From DASYTH01 sp035762905 (GTDB taxonomy: Bacteria; Actinomycetota; Actinomycetes; Mycobacteriales; Pseudonocardiaceae), in assembly GCF_035762905.1 (NCBI RefSeq), contig NZ_DASUCC010000088.1, positions 1 to 8,224 of the forward strand: a stretch of 8,224 bases of DNA, written 5' to 3'. Position 1 is the stretch's first letter, and each line of letters starts with the position of its first letter. Shown here piece by piece: positions 1 through 6,511 of the stretch. The position numbers and the translations under genes were made by a program. The notes below the pieces were generated by a model that was not told the origin of the DNA, did not search any database, and saw nothing but the letters and a program-made list of their open reading frames with translations.

Positions 1-29
1 CGAAGACACCACCGACGCGTACACCACAC

Positions 30-47
30 CCCCTCGACAGGGAGGGG
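30..47. terminator. Short GC hairpin at the left edge, possible terminator of an upstream gene
   Basis: CCCCTC (30-35) and GAGGGG (42-47) can pair as a 6-bp stem around a 6-base loop. No T-run follows on either strand, so it would be a weak GC-type terminator at best. It precedes the first histidine kinase and could instead be a leader structure. The rest of bases 1-68 shows no gene and no clear promoter. Confidence 0.2.
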
Positions 48-77
48 CTCAGGGACCCCGGTTCGCCAGTGATCGGT

Positions 78-266
78 GGGTGGGCGGTGGGGTGCCGGGC
101 TACCGGGGGGTCTGCCGGCGCCGAGGGGGTGGGCGGGGTCGTACTTTGGGCTGATCTGGGGGTGGGGGTGGGCTCGTACTATGGGCGGGTGGTTGAGGTG
201 GTGCGATCGGTGTGGCGTGAGGGGCGGCCGGCGGGGGCGCCCGGGGTGCGGGGGTGGGACTGGGGG
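78..266 (+). other. Cluster of G-quadruplex motifs at the head of the first histidine kinase gene
   Basis: Three stretches satisfy the rule of four runs of at least three G with loops of 1-7. Bases 78-99 have runs at 78, 82, 89 and 97 with loops 1, 4 and 4. Bases 148-172 have runs at 148, 158, 164 and 170 with loops 7, 1 and 1. Bases 243-266 have runs at 243, 250, 256 and 262 with loops 3, 1 and 3. All are on the coding strand, so the mRNA could also fold this way. With the preferred kinase start at 210, the first two lie in the leader and the third in the first codons, where folding could affect translation. The match is seen directly; any function is inference. Confidence 0.5.
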
Positions 267-1307
267 CTGGTGGCGGTTGTGGTTGTTGCCGCTCTGGTTG
301 AGGTGGGGGTGCGGGACGACATTGTGGCGCCGGGGTGGTCGTTGGGGGTGACGTTGGCGCTGGTGCCCTTGTTGTTGTGGCGGAGGGTGCAGCCGCTGGT
401 GGTGGTGGCGGTTGGGTTTGGGATTTGTGCTGTGGTTCCGCTCATCGTGGGGGATGAGGTGGGGCTGAATGCGATGGCGTTCATGGTTGTGCTGCCTTAT
501 GCGCTGAGTCGGTGGGGGTCGGGGCGGGAGGTGGTGATCGGGAGTGCGGTCATGATGGGGAAGTTGGGGGTTTCGTTGGGGGCGGGGACGATGACGGTGG
601 GGGAAACGGCGGGTGGGGTGCTTGTGTTGGCGGCGGCGGGGGCGGTGGGGGCGGCCGTGCGCTACCGGGCGCGGGCGCGAGGGCGGGAGCTGGATCAGGT
701 GAAGTTGCTGGAGCGGGAGCGGTTGGCCAGGGACCTCCATGACACGGTGGCGCACCATGTGTCCGCGATGGCGATCAGGGCGCAGGCGGGGTTGGCGACG
801 ATGGGGGCCGAGCCGGGGGCGGCGGCGGATGCGCTGCGGGTGATCGAGGGGGAGGCGTCGCGCACGTTGGCGGAGATGCGGACGATGGTGCGGGCATTGC
901 GGCGGGATCTGCCGGCTGAGCTGGCGCCGACCTTGGGGATCGGGGATCTGGCGCGGTTGGCGGATCGGGGTGGGCAGGGGCCGGTGGTGGACATCGAGGT
1001 CGTGGGCGAGGTGGGGGAAGTGCCGCCGGCGATCGGGGCGGCGATCTACCGGCTGGCGCAGGAGTCGGTGACGAACGCGCGGCGGCATGCGCGGCATGCG
1101 ACCAGGATCGAGGTGCAGGTGTTGGCCGATGACACGTCGGTGCATCTGCGGGTGAGTGACGATGGGGACGCGGCGACGAGCGGGTCGCCGGGGTACGGGT
1201 TGATCGGGATGATCGAGCGGGCGGATCTGCTCGGGGGGAGCTGCACGGCCGGGCCGAACCCCGGGCGGGGGTGGACGGTGACGGCCGTGTTGCCGCGGGC
1301 CACATGA
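210..1307 (+). CDS. Sensor histidine kinase, HisKA_3 / DesK-like, multi-pass membrane
   Basis: Membrane-bound sensor kinase expected to autophosphorylate on His and pass the phosphate to the adjacent regulator. From the GTG at 210 it is 365 aa, normal for the family. About six hydrophobic segments (roughly 18-34, 43-57, 62-80, 86-100, 107-125, 131-150) form a membrane sensor with little outside. A HisKA_3 dimerisation helix follows, with RDLHD and phospho-acceptor H177, then HATPase_c with N-box Asn289, the G1 box DDGD (317-320) and a GYGLIGM glycine box. The frame is open back to a GTG at 69. I prefer 210 because GAGGTGG (195-201) lies 8 bases upstream, a fair ribosome binding site, and because the extra 47 residues are Gly/Val-rich low complexity. 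A GTG at 198 is another option. The stop overlaps the next gene's start (ATGA). Third positions strongly favour G (GGG, GTG, GCG, TTG), unlike the C-favouring genes downstream. The signal sensed is unknown. Confidence 0.9.
   Translation: MWREGRPAGAPGVRGWDWGLVAVVVVAALVEVGVRDDIVAPGWSLGVTLALVPLLLWRRVQPLVVVAVGFGICAVVPLIVGDEVGLNAMAFMVVLPYALSRWGSGREVVIGSAVMMGKLGVSLGAGTMTVGETAGGVLVLAAAGAVGAAVRYRARARGRELDQVKLLERERLARDLHDTVAHHVSAMAIRAQAGLATMGAEPGAAADALRVIEGEASRTLAEMRTMVRALRRDLPAELAPTLGIGDLARLADRGGQGPVVDIEVVGEVGEVPPAIGAAIYRLAQESVTNARRHARHATRIEVQVLADDTSVHLRVSDDGDAATSGSPGYGLIGMIERADLLGGSCTAGPNPGRGWTVTAVLPRAT
557..587 (+). other. G-quadruplex motif inside the first histidine kinase gene
   Basis: Four G runs (557-560, 566-570, 578-582, 584-587) are separated by loops of 5, 7 and 1 bases on the coding strand. 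It sits within the segment encoding the membrane helices. It may simply follow from the gene's G-ending codon bias. Confidence 0.4.
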
Positions 1308-1969
1308 GCATCAGCGTGGTGGTCGCGGACGACCAGGAGATCGTCCGGACCGGGTTGACGATGATCCTGAACAGCCAGCCCGACATCCAGGTCGTCGGCG
1401 AGGCGGCGGACGGCCGGCGGGCGGTGGAGCTGGCCCGGCGGTTGCGGCCGGACGTGTGCCTGTTCGACATCCGGATGCCCGAGGTGGACGGGATCGAGGC
1501 GACCAGGAGGCTTGCCGGACCCGACGTGGCCGATCCGCTGGCCGTGGTGGTGATCACCACGTTCGACCTCGACGAGTACGTCTACGCCGCGCTTCGGGCC
1601 GGGGCCAAGGGATTCCTGCTCAAGGACGCCGGCACCGAACTGCTCGGCCAGGCCGTCCGGGCGGCGGCGGCCGGCGACGCGCTGATCGCCCCCAGCGTCA
1701 CCGCCCGGCTGCTCGAGGCGTTCGCCGGCACCGGGCCGGACAGCCCGCCTGCACAGCCGATCGAGGCGCTCACCGAGCGCGAGGAGCAGATTCTCGCGGC
1801 GGTCGCCGGTGGACGGACCAACGCCGAGATCGCCGCCGAGCACTACATCACGTTGAGCACCGTCAAGACCCACGTCGCGAGCCTGTGCGCCAAGCTCGGT
1901 GCCCGCAACCGGGTCGAGATCGCCATGTGGGCCTACGAGACCAACCGGGTCCGGCCCGGGCGGAAGTAG
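1304..1969 (+). CDS. Response regulator, NarL/LuxR family
   Basis: DNA-binding response regulator of 221 aa, the usual length, and the cognate partner of the kinase just upstream. The receiver domain (about 4-120) has the acidic pair D9-D10, phospho-acceptor D55 in the strand ending FDIRMP, the switch Thr85 and the conserved Lys107 in FLLKD. A LuxR-type helix-turn-helix begins at LTEREEQIL (residue 156) and runs to about 212, with the STVKTHV recognition region. The start is fixed by ATGA: its ATG (1304-1306) overlaps the kinase TGA (1305-1307), so translation is probably coupled. A longer in-frame GTG at 1271 adds 11 residues that fit the family poorly. Codon use changes within the gene: the first quarter resembles the G-ending kinase gene, the rest uses mostly C-ending codons. 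Targets are unknown; the DUF2306-MDR pair downstream is a natural candidate by position only. Confidence 0.93.
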   Translation: MSISVVVADDQEIVRTGLTMILNSQPDIQVVGEAADGRRAVELARRLRPDVCLFDIRMPEVDGIEATRRLAGPDVADPLAVVVITTFDLDEYVYAALRAGAKGFLLKDAGTELLGQAVRAAAAGDALIAPSVTARLLEAFAGTGPDSPPAQPIEALTEREEQILAAVAGGRTNAEIAAEHYITLSTVKTHVASLCAKLGARNRVEIAMWAYETNRVRPGRK

Positions 1970-2047
1970 GAACCAGCCGAAAGTACGGCGCGACGGCGGC
2001 CCAACGGCCGATGAGTCGAACCCACCGCGACCGCCACGATTCCCGGC
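1970..2047 (+). promoter_or_regulatory. 78-base gap, possible weak leaderless promoter for the DUF2306 gene
   Basis: CACGAT (2035-2040) lies 7 bases before the ATG at 2048, the place for a -10 box on a leaderless transcript, but its first base is C rather than T. No ribosome binding site precedes this ATG, which fits either leaderless translation or poor translation. A small hairpin, CGGCC (1997-2001) with GGCCG (2006-2010), has no T-run. Whether transcription stops or starts here cannot be decided from sequence. Confidence 0.2.
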
Positions 2048-2716
2048 ATGAGAACGCGCCGATGGATACCCGCCGCGCTGGTCCTGTACAGCGCCGTCCC
2101 GGTGGCCGCCGGGGCCATCCGGGTAGCCAGCCTCACCGGCGGTGTGCCGGAACTGCCGGACACCGACCGGTTCCAGGCCATGCCGGTGCCGGTGCTGCTG
2201 CACATCGTCGGCGCCAGTCTGTTCTGCGTGCTCGGCGCGTTCCAGTTCACCGGGCGGCAGGGTCGCCGGCACCGCGTCGCCGGACGGCTGCTGGTCCCGC
2301 TGGGACTGGCCGGGGCACTGTCCGCCCTGTGGCTGGTGCTGTTCCTGCGGCACCCAGCCGGCGACGGCGCCCTGCTGGCCGGCTTCCAGATCGCCGCTAG
2401 CACCGGCATGGCCGCCGCGCTCGTCCTCGGCCTCGGCGCGATCCGGCGGCGCGACGTCACAAGGCACCGGGCCTGGATGATCCGCGGCTACGCGATCGCC
2501 CAGGGCGCCGGAACCCAGGCACTGATCGTGGCGCCGGTGGCCCTGACCGCCGGCCAACCCACCGGGGTCACCCGGGCACTGCTGCTCGGCGCGGGCTGGG
2601 CGGTCAACATCGCGGTGGCCGAATGGATCATCCGCAGAACGGGAGGAACAACCCATGAAAGCGATCGTGCAGGATCGGTACGGCCCGCCGGACGTGTTGC
2701 GGCTGGACGAGGTTGA
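2048..2716 (+). CDS. DUF2306 family six-helix membrane protein
   Basis: Integral membrane protein of 222 aa and unknown biochemical role. Hydrophobic segments lie at about 6-27, 47-67, 79-101, 108-132, 147-167 and 178-193. The DUF2306 pattern is visible as histidines near helix ends: H52, H75 in RRHRVAGRL, and H140 in the RHRAWMIRGYA motif. Such spacing is sometimes read as possible haem or redox chemistry, but I see no proof here. The ATG at 2048 puts a basic MRTRR head before helix 1, with no ribosome binding site. The last 24 residues are hydrophilic, beginning GGTTHESDRAG, and are encoded in the overlap with the next gene, suggesting a frame that ran on past an older stop. Expected to be co-transcribed with the following dehydrogenase. 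Confidence 0.8.
   Translation: MRTRRWIPAALVLYSAVPVAAGAIRVASLTGGVPELPDTDRFQAMPVPVLLHIVGASLFCVLGAFQFTGRQGRRHRVAGRLLVPLGLAGALSALWLVLFLRHPAGDGALLAGFQIAASTGMAAALVLGLGAIRRRDVTRHRAWMIRGYAIAQGAGTQALIVAPVALTAGQPTGVTRALLLGAGWAVNIAVAEWIIRRTGGTTHESDRAGSVRPAGRVAAGRG
2642..2646 (+). promoter_or_regulatory. Strong ribosome binding site of the MDR oxidoreductase
   Basis: GGAGG, within GGGAGGA, ends 8 bases before the ATG at 2655. It is the clearest Shine-Dalgarno in the window and fixes this start even though it lies inside the preceding reading frame. Confidence 0.75.
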
Positions 2717-3638
2717 CCGGCCGGTGCCGCGCGGCAACCAGGTACTGGTGCGGGTGCACGCGGCCGCGGTCAACGCGCTGGACTGGCACTTCATGCGGGG
2801 CGACCCGTACCTGGCCCGGATCGGGCTCGGGTTCAGCGGGCCCCGCACGAAGATCCGCGGCGTCGACTTCGCCGGCACGGTCGAGGCAACCGGCCCGGAC
2901 GCCACCCGGTTCCGCCCGGGCGAAGAGGTGTACGGCGAGGCGTTCGGCGCGTTCGCCGACTACGTGTGCGCCCCGGAGAACGTGCTGGACACCAAGCCGG
3001 CCAACCTGACCTTCCCGGAGGCGGCCGCGGTGCCACTGGCCGGCAACACCGCGCTGATCGGCCTGCGTGATCTCGCTGAACTCCAACCGGGACAACGGGT
3101 CCTGATCAACGGCGCGTCCGGCGGGGTGGGCACGTTCGCCGTGCAGATCGCCAAGGCGTACGGCGCGGAGGTGACCGCGGTGTGCAGCCACCGCAACGTC
3201 GAGCTGGTCGAGTCGCTCGGCGCCGACCGGATCATCGACTACCTGCGCGAGGACTTCACCCGCAGCGCCCCGCCGCACGACGTCGTGTTCGACCTGGTGG
3301 GCAACCGGTCGCTGACCGACCTGCGCCGGGTACTCACCCCGCGCGGAACCCTGTTGCTCTCCGGTGGCGGCACGTCCAACGGCGGCAGCCTGGTCGGCCC
3401 GATGGGCCTCGGATTCAAGGGAAAGCTGCTGTCCTCATTCGTCAAGCAGCGGGTGCACGTCCTGTTCGCCAAGCAGGCCACGGAGAACCTCGCGGCCCTG
3501 CGGGAACTGATCGAGTCCGGAAAGGTGCGGCCGGTGATCGACCGCAGCTACCCGTTGCGCGAGGTGCCCGCCGCGATCCGGTACCTGGAGGACGAGCACG
3601 CCCGCGCAAAGGTGGTCATCGTCGTCACGGAGTCCTGA
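2655..3638 (+). CDS. NAD(P)-dependent zinc-independent MDR oxidoreductase (quinone oxidoreductase-like)
   Basis: Soluble medium-chain dehydrogenase/reductase of 327 aa, a full-length size. The N-terminal catalytic GroES-like fold (about 1-125) includes the GVDFAGTV segment and lacks the Cys/His zinc ligands of classical alcohol dehydrogenases. The Rossmann nucleotide-binding motif GASGGVG is at 153-159, followed by a helix QIAKAYGAEV. The C-terminus (VRPVIDRSYPL, then a helix, then ARAKVVIVV) is typical of the quinone reductase / RTN4IP1-like subgroup, which reduces alpha,beta-unsaturated carbonyls or quinones using NADPH. The actual substrate cannot be told. The ATG is supported by GGAGG at good spacing. 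It overlaps the DUF2306 gene upstream by 62 bases and the tail of the opposite-strand peptidoglycan-binding gene by 14 bases. Confidence 0.9.
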   Translation: MKAIVQDRYGPPDVLRLDEVDRPVPRGNQVLVRVHAAAVNALDWHFMRGDPYLARIGLGFSGPRTKIRGVDFAGTVEATGPDATRFRPGEEVYGEAFGAFADYVCAPENVLDTKPANLTFPEAAAVPLAGNTALIGLRDLAELQPGQRVLINGASGGVGTFAVQIAKAYGAEVTAVCSHRNVELVESLGADRIIDYLREDFTRSAPPHDVVFDLVGNRSLTDLRRVLTPRGTLLLSGGGTSNGGSLVGPMGLGFKGKLLSSFVKQRVHVLFAKQATENLAALRELIESGKVRPVIDRSYPLREVPAAIRYLEDEHARAKVVIVVTES

Positions 3639-4206
3639 CCGAACCGTGCTCCACCAGGTAGTCCACGAAGTGGATGTCGTTGCCCAACTGGACACTGGCC
3701 TGGTAGCTGCCGTCGTTCGGAGTGTGCTCGATCAGGTTGACCCCGAGCGTGCCGGACTCGGTGCCGGGCGCCAGCTCGCTGGCCAGCGGCACCGAGCCGC
3801 CGGGAATCGTGGTGTTGTTCGAGTCGTACATCTCGTAGCTGCCGGCCGATTCGCCGGCCGCAGCCGGGCCGGTGCCGGAGTTGCGCACCGTCCACTGTAG
3901 ACCGCCGCCCTGGATTGCCGGTGCGGCGGCGTACTCGAGTTGCAGCGACCCGCTTCCGTTGCTGCTGGAGCTCTCCAGCGCGGCCCAGGTCGCCGGTCCG
4001 ATGATGCCGTCCACGGTCAGGCCGTGCGCACCCTGGAAATCCCGAACCGCTTCCTGGGTCAGCGGCCCGAACAGCCCGTCGATCTGGTGGTCCTGCGGCG
4101 GGTACCCGGCGCTGGTGAGCAGTTGCTGCGCGTAGGAAACCCACTCGCCGCTGGCCCACCGTTGCAGTACCGGGTGGTCCCCGGTGACTTCGTGATACTG
4201 GCTCAT
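3625..4206 (-). CDS. Peptidoglycan-binding domain protein with C-terminal beta-sandwich-like domain, no signal peptide
   Basis: A 193-aa protein. Residues about 18-77 form a PG_binding_1 domain, with DGLFGPLTQEAVRDFQ then DGIIGPATWAAL, the two-half pattern of that fold, which binds cell-wall peptidoglycan. A Ser/Gly linker (about 78-87) leads to about 105 residues rich in beta-type sequence, with a VRNSGTG turn, an APGTESG segment and a closing SYQASVQL strand. This resembles CARDB-like or other Ig-like modules, but weakly. There is no N-terminal hydrophobic stretch, lipobox or twin-arginine motif, so the export route is unclear. No hydrolase domain is present. The ATG at 4206 is preceded by GGAG about 13 bases away, a poor spacing. 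It lies 73 bases after the Ser/Thr kinase gene and probably shares its transcript. Confidence 0.8.
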   Translation of the reverse strand: MSQYHEVTGDHPVLQRWASGEWVSYAQQLLTSAGYPPQDHQIDGLFGPLTQEAVRDFQGAHGLTVDGIIGPATWAALESSSSNGSGSLQLEYAAAPAIQGGGLQWTVRNSGTGPAAAGESAGSYEMYDSNNTTIPGGSVPLASELAPGTESGTLGVNLIEHTPNDGSYQASVQLGNDIHFVDYLVEHGSVRTP

Positions 4207-4279
4207 GTGGGCAAAACTGCTCCGCGCGAGCCGCCGGCACCAGGACCGTTCGGGCAGGCGACGGTGAAGCCCGCGATGA

Positions 4280-5158
4280 TCAGCGGGCGGGTCCGGCCGC
4301 CGGGTCGGCCCAGGACGGCCACGGCCGCAGGTCGTCCGGCACGGCGGTGGCCAGTGCGGTGAGCGCCCGCGGGGTGCTCGGCCGCCGCGCGGGGTCCGGG
4401 TCGATCAGCGCCCGCACCAGGCCGACCAGCTCGGAGTTGCCGGGCAGCGCCGCGGTCGGGGCGCCGCCGGTGAGCGCCTCGAGCAGCGTCACCCCGAGCG
4501 CGTAGAGGTCCATGCCGACCGTGACCCGCGCGCCCGGCGCCAGTTCCGGCGCGGCGTAGCCGGGTGTGCCCACCGGGTGCCCAACCGGCAGCGCGGCGCC
4601 GATCCGCCGGGCCGAGCCGAAGTCGGTGAGCACCGGGCGCATGTCGCGCAGCACCACGTTGTCCGGCCGGATGTCCAGGTGCGCGATGCCGCGCTGGTGC
4701 AGCGCGTTCAGCCCGGTCAGCAACTGCGCGCCGAGCAGCGCGACCTCGTCCTCGTCGAGCGGGCCGTTGGCCGCGATGTCCTCGCGCAGCGCCGGGCCGT
4801 CGATGTACTCGGTGGTGATGAACGGCGGGTCGGCGCCGGTGGCGTCGGTGTACAGCCGCGGCAACGCCGGATGCGGGTTGCCGGACAGCGCGGCCACCTC
4901 GCGGGCCAGGGACCGGCGGACCCGCGGGTGGTGGATCTGGTGCGGCCGCGGCAGCTTGAGCACCGCGGGGCTCCACAGCGGAACCGACCACACCAGCCAG
5001 GTCTCGTAGCGCGGCCCGATGCCGATCCGGTCCCAGGCCAGGAACCCGCCGGGCAGCTTGGAGCCCTGCAGGCACGACCACATCGGGGCGCCGTCGTGCT
5101 CATCCGTGCGCACGGTCAGCATGTGTCCACCGTCCGCGAACCGGGCAGCCGGCGCCAT
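4280..5158 (-). CDS. Compact soluble Ser/Thr protein kinase
   Basis: Hanks-type kinase of up to 292 aa, nearly all catalytic domain, with no transmembrane helix, PASTA or other sensor domain. Visible elements are a glycine-loop remnant IGIGPRY (45-51), ATP-binding Lys68 in AVLKL, helix-C Glu87, catalytic loop HLDIRPDN (160-167) with Asp162 and Asn167, DFG (179-181), GTPGYAAPE (197-205) and Asp217. The usual HRDLKPEN Lys is Arg164 and the HRD Arg is Leu161, so activity is plausible but the protein is not a standard PknB type; Leu161 suggests an activation loop not controlled in the usual way. Possible starts are the ATG at 5158 (AAGG 4 bases upstream), the ATG at 5122, or the ATG at 5083. It diverges from the second histidine kinase across 63 bases and precedes the peptidoglycan-binding gene, a possible substrate or partner by position. 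Confidence 0.87.
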   Translation of the reverse strand: MAPAARFADGGHMLTVRTDEHDGAPMWSCLQGSKLPGGFLAWDRIGIGPRYETWLVWSVPLWSPAVLKLPRPHQIHHPRVRRSLAREVAALSGNPHPALPRLYTDATGADPPFITTEYIDGPALREDIAANGPLDEDEVALLGAQLLTGLNALHQRGIAHLDIRPDNVVLRDMRPVLTDFGSARRIGAALPVGHPVGTPGYAAPELAPGARVTVGMDLYALGVTLLEALTGGAPTAALPGNSELVGLVRALIDPDPARRPSTPRALTALATAVPDDLRPWPSWADPAAGPAR

Positions 5159-5209
5159 TGCACCTTGGGACTAGCACTTCTGGACGATCCTTTCGCCGCG
5201 CCCGCGCCC

Positions 5210-5215
5210 TACCCT
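5210..5215 (+). promoter_or_regulatory. Candidate -10 box TACCCT for a leaderless two-component transcript
   Basis: TACCCT fits the actinobacterial TANNNT -10 pattern and ends 6 bases before the GTG at 5222. That would place transcription start at or next to the start codon. No Shine-Dalgarno precedes the GTG, which fits a leaderless mRNA. I see no convincing -35 at 16-19 bases upstream. The 63-base divergent region (5159-5221) must also hold the promoter of the Ser/Thr kinase, for which I see no clear box. Confidence 0.45.
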
Positions 5216-5221
5216 TCGGTA

Positions 5222-6511
5222 GTGGCATCCACAGCCGGGTTGGTCGCCCGGTTCACCGCCGCCGGGGTGATCGTCCTGCTCGCCCTGGCCGCGTTGATCG
5301 GCCTGACCGCCCGCGAAGCCGGCATCGAGCAGGCCACCGAGGCCGCCGGCCAGGTGGCCTGGGTGACCGCGCGCGGCGTGATCGAGCCCCGGCTGGACGG
5401 CGCGGTGATCGCCGGCGATCCCGCCGCGCTGACCGCCTTCGACGCGGCCATGCGCCAGTACGTGCTGCAGGGTTCGCTGGTCCGGATCAAGCTGTGGGAC
5501 ACCGACGGTCGGGTGATCTACTCCGACGAGCCGCGGCTGCAGGGCGGCGTCTATCCGCTGGACGCCGTCGAGATGGAGGCGTTGCGCCAGCAGCGCACCG
5601 CGTCGGCGGTGAGCGACCTGACCATGCCGGAGAACCGGTACGAGACCCAGCACGGCAAGTTGCTCGAGGTCTACGTCGGCGTGCGGGCCGTGACCGGCCA
5701 GCCGCTGCTGTTCGAGTCCTACTTCCGCTACGACGCGGTGAACGAGGCCGGCCGCGCGGTCTGGCGCCGGTTCGCCCCGGTCGCGCTCGGCGCGCTGCTG
5801 GTGCTGCAGTTGGTGCAGATCCCGCTCGCCGCGTCACTCGCCCGCCGGGTGCGCCGGCAGCAGCGCGAGCGGGAAACCCTGCTGCGGCACGCGGTGGACG
5901 CTTCCGACGCCGAGCGCAGGCGGATCGCCGGGGAGCTGCACGACGGCGTGGTCCAGCAGCTGACCGGGATCACCTACGCGCTGGACGCGGCCCGGTTGGG
6001 GCGCCCGGACGAGGCACGCCGGGCCGAGGTGATCACCCAGGCGGCCACCGATCTACGGGCCGGGGTCGGCGCGCTGCGCTCGCTGCTGGTCGACATCTAC
6101 CCGCCCAACCTCGCCGAGGAGGGTCTGGCCAGCGCGCTGGCCGAGCTCGCCAGCGGCCTCGAGCGCACCGGCATCCGGGTGCGGCTGAACACCAACGGCG
6201 CAGCGGACCTGCCGCCGGTCACCGCCGGCCTGCTGTTCCGCGCCGCCCAGGAGGCGCTGCGCAACGTGGCGCAGCACAGCGACGCCGGCCAGGTGGAGAT
6301 CACCGTGGTGGAGCGGGACGGCCAGGCCCGGCTCACCGTGGACGACGACGGGCGGGGCTTCGACAGCGAGCGGATCGGCAGGCCGGCCGAGGGCGGCCAC
6401 TTCGGGCTGCGCGCGCTGAGCGACCTGATCGCCGGCGCGCGCGGCCGGCTGATCGTGCGCTCGGCGCCGGGCGCGGGAACGAGGGTGGAGGCCGAGGTGC
6501 CGATGTCATGA
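5222..6511 (+). CDS. Sensor histidine kinase, HisKA_3 type, with extracytoplasmic sensor domain
   Basis: Two-helix membrane kinase of 429 aa from the GTG at 5222. Helix 1 is at about 8-26, an outside sensor region at about 27-180, and helix 2 at about 184-205. A HisKA_3 helix follows, with RRRIAGELHDGVVQQ (phospho-acceptor His240), then HATPase_c with N-box Asn348, G1 box DDDGRG (374-379) and GHFGLRAL. All catalytic motifs are intact. The sensor region contains IKLWDTDGRVIYSDEP, the style of a periplasmic PAS/Cache-like domain, but I cannot name the ligand. The frame stays open far upstream to 4577, antisense to the Ser/Thr kinase; that part is GC-driven and not coding. GTG 5222 is chosen because it gives a short head before helix 1 and fits the -10 box. 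The stop overlaps the regulator start by ATGA. Confidence 0.92.
   Translation: MASTAGLVARFTAAGVIVLLALAALIGLTAREAGIEQATEAAGQVAWVTARGVIEPRLDGAVIAGDPAALTAFDAAMRQYVLQGSLVRIKLWDTDGRVIYSDEPRLQGGVYPLDAVEMEALRQQRTASAVSDLTMPENRYETQHGKLLEVYVGVRAVTGQPLLFESYFRYDAVNEAGRAVWRRFAPVALGALLVLQLVQIPLAASLARRVRRQQRERETLLRHAVDASDAERRRIAGELHDGVVQQLTGITYALDAARLGRPDEARRAEVITQAATDLRAGVGALRSLLVDIYPPNLAEEGLASALAELASGLERTGIRVRLNTNGAADLPPVTAGLLFRAAQEALRNVAQHSDAGQVEITVVERDGQARLTVDDDGRGFDSERIGRPAEGGHFGLRALSDLIAGARGRLIVRSAPGAGTRVEAEVPMS

Noticed and set aside
1997..2010. Hairpin after the first regulator as a terminator
   Set aside because: Only a 5-bp stem with a 4-base loop and no T-run; common by chance in GC-rich DNA.
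1046..2905. 619-codon open frame on the minus strand across the first regulator and DUF2306 genes
   Set aside because: Its protein is low complexity, rich in Gly, Arg, Pro and Gln, with no domain. The plus-strand genes beneath it have clear families. Long antisense frames are expected at this GC content.
4203..5081. 292-codon minus-strand frame over the Ser/Thr kinase gene
   Set aside because: An Ala/Arg/Gly-rich shadow in another frame of the kinase gene with no recognisable motif.
4577..5221. Open frame upstream of the second kinase, antisense to the Ser/Thr kinase, as an N-terminal extension
   Set aside because: The extension is Arg/Gln/Gly-rich without motif, and the opposite strand encodes a well-supported kinase. 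The start at 5222 gives a normal kinase head.
5158..6507. In-frame upstream extension of the second response regulator (open from 5158)
   Set aside because: It is an Arg-rich shadow of the histidine kinase gene; the ATGA start at 6508 gives an exact receiver domain.
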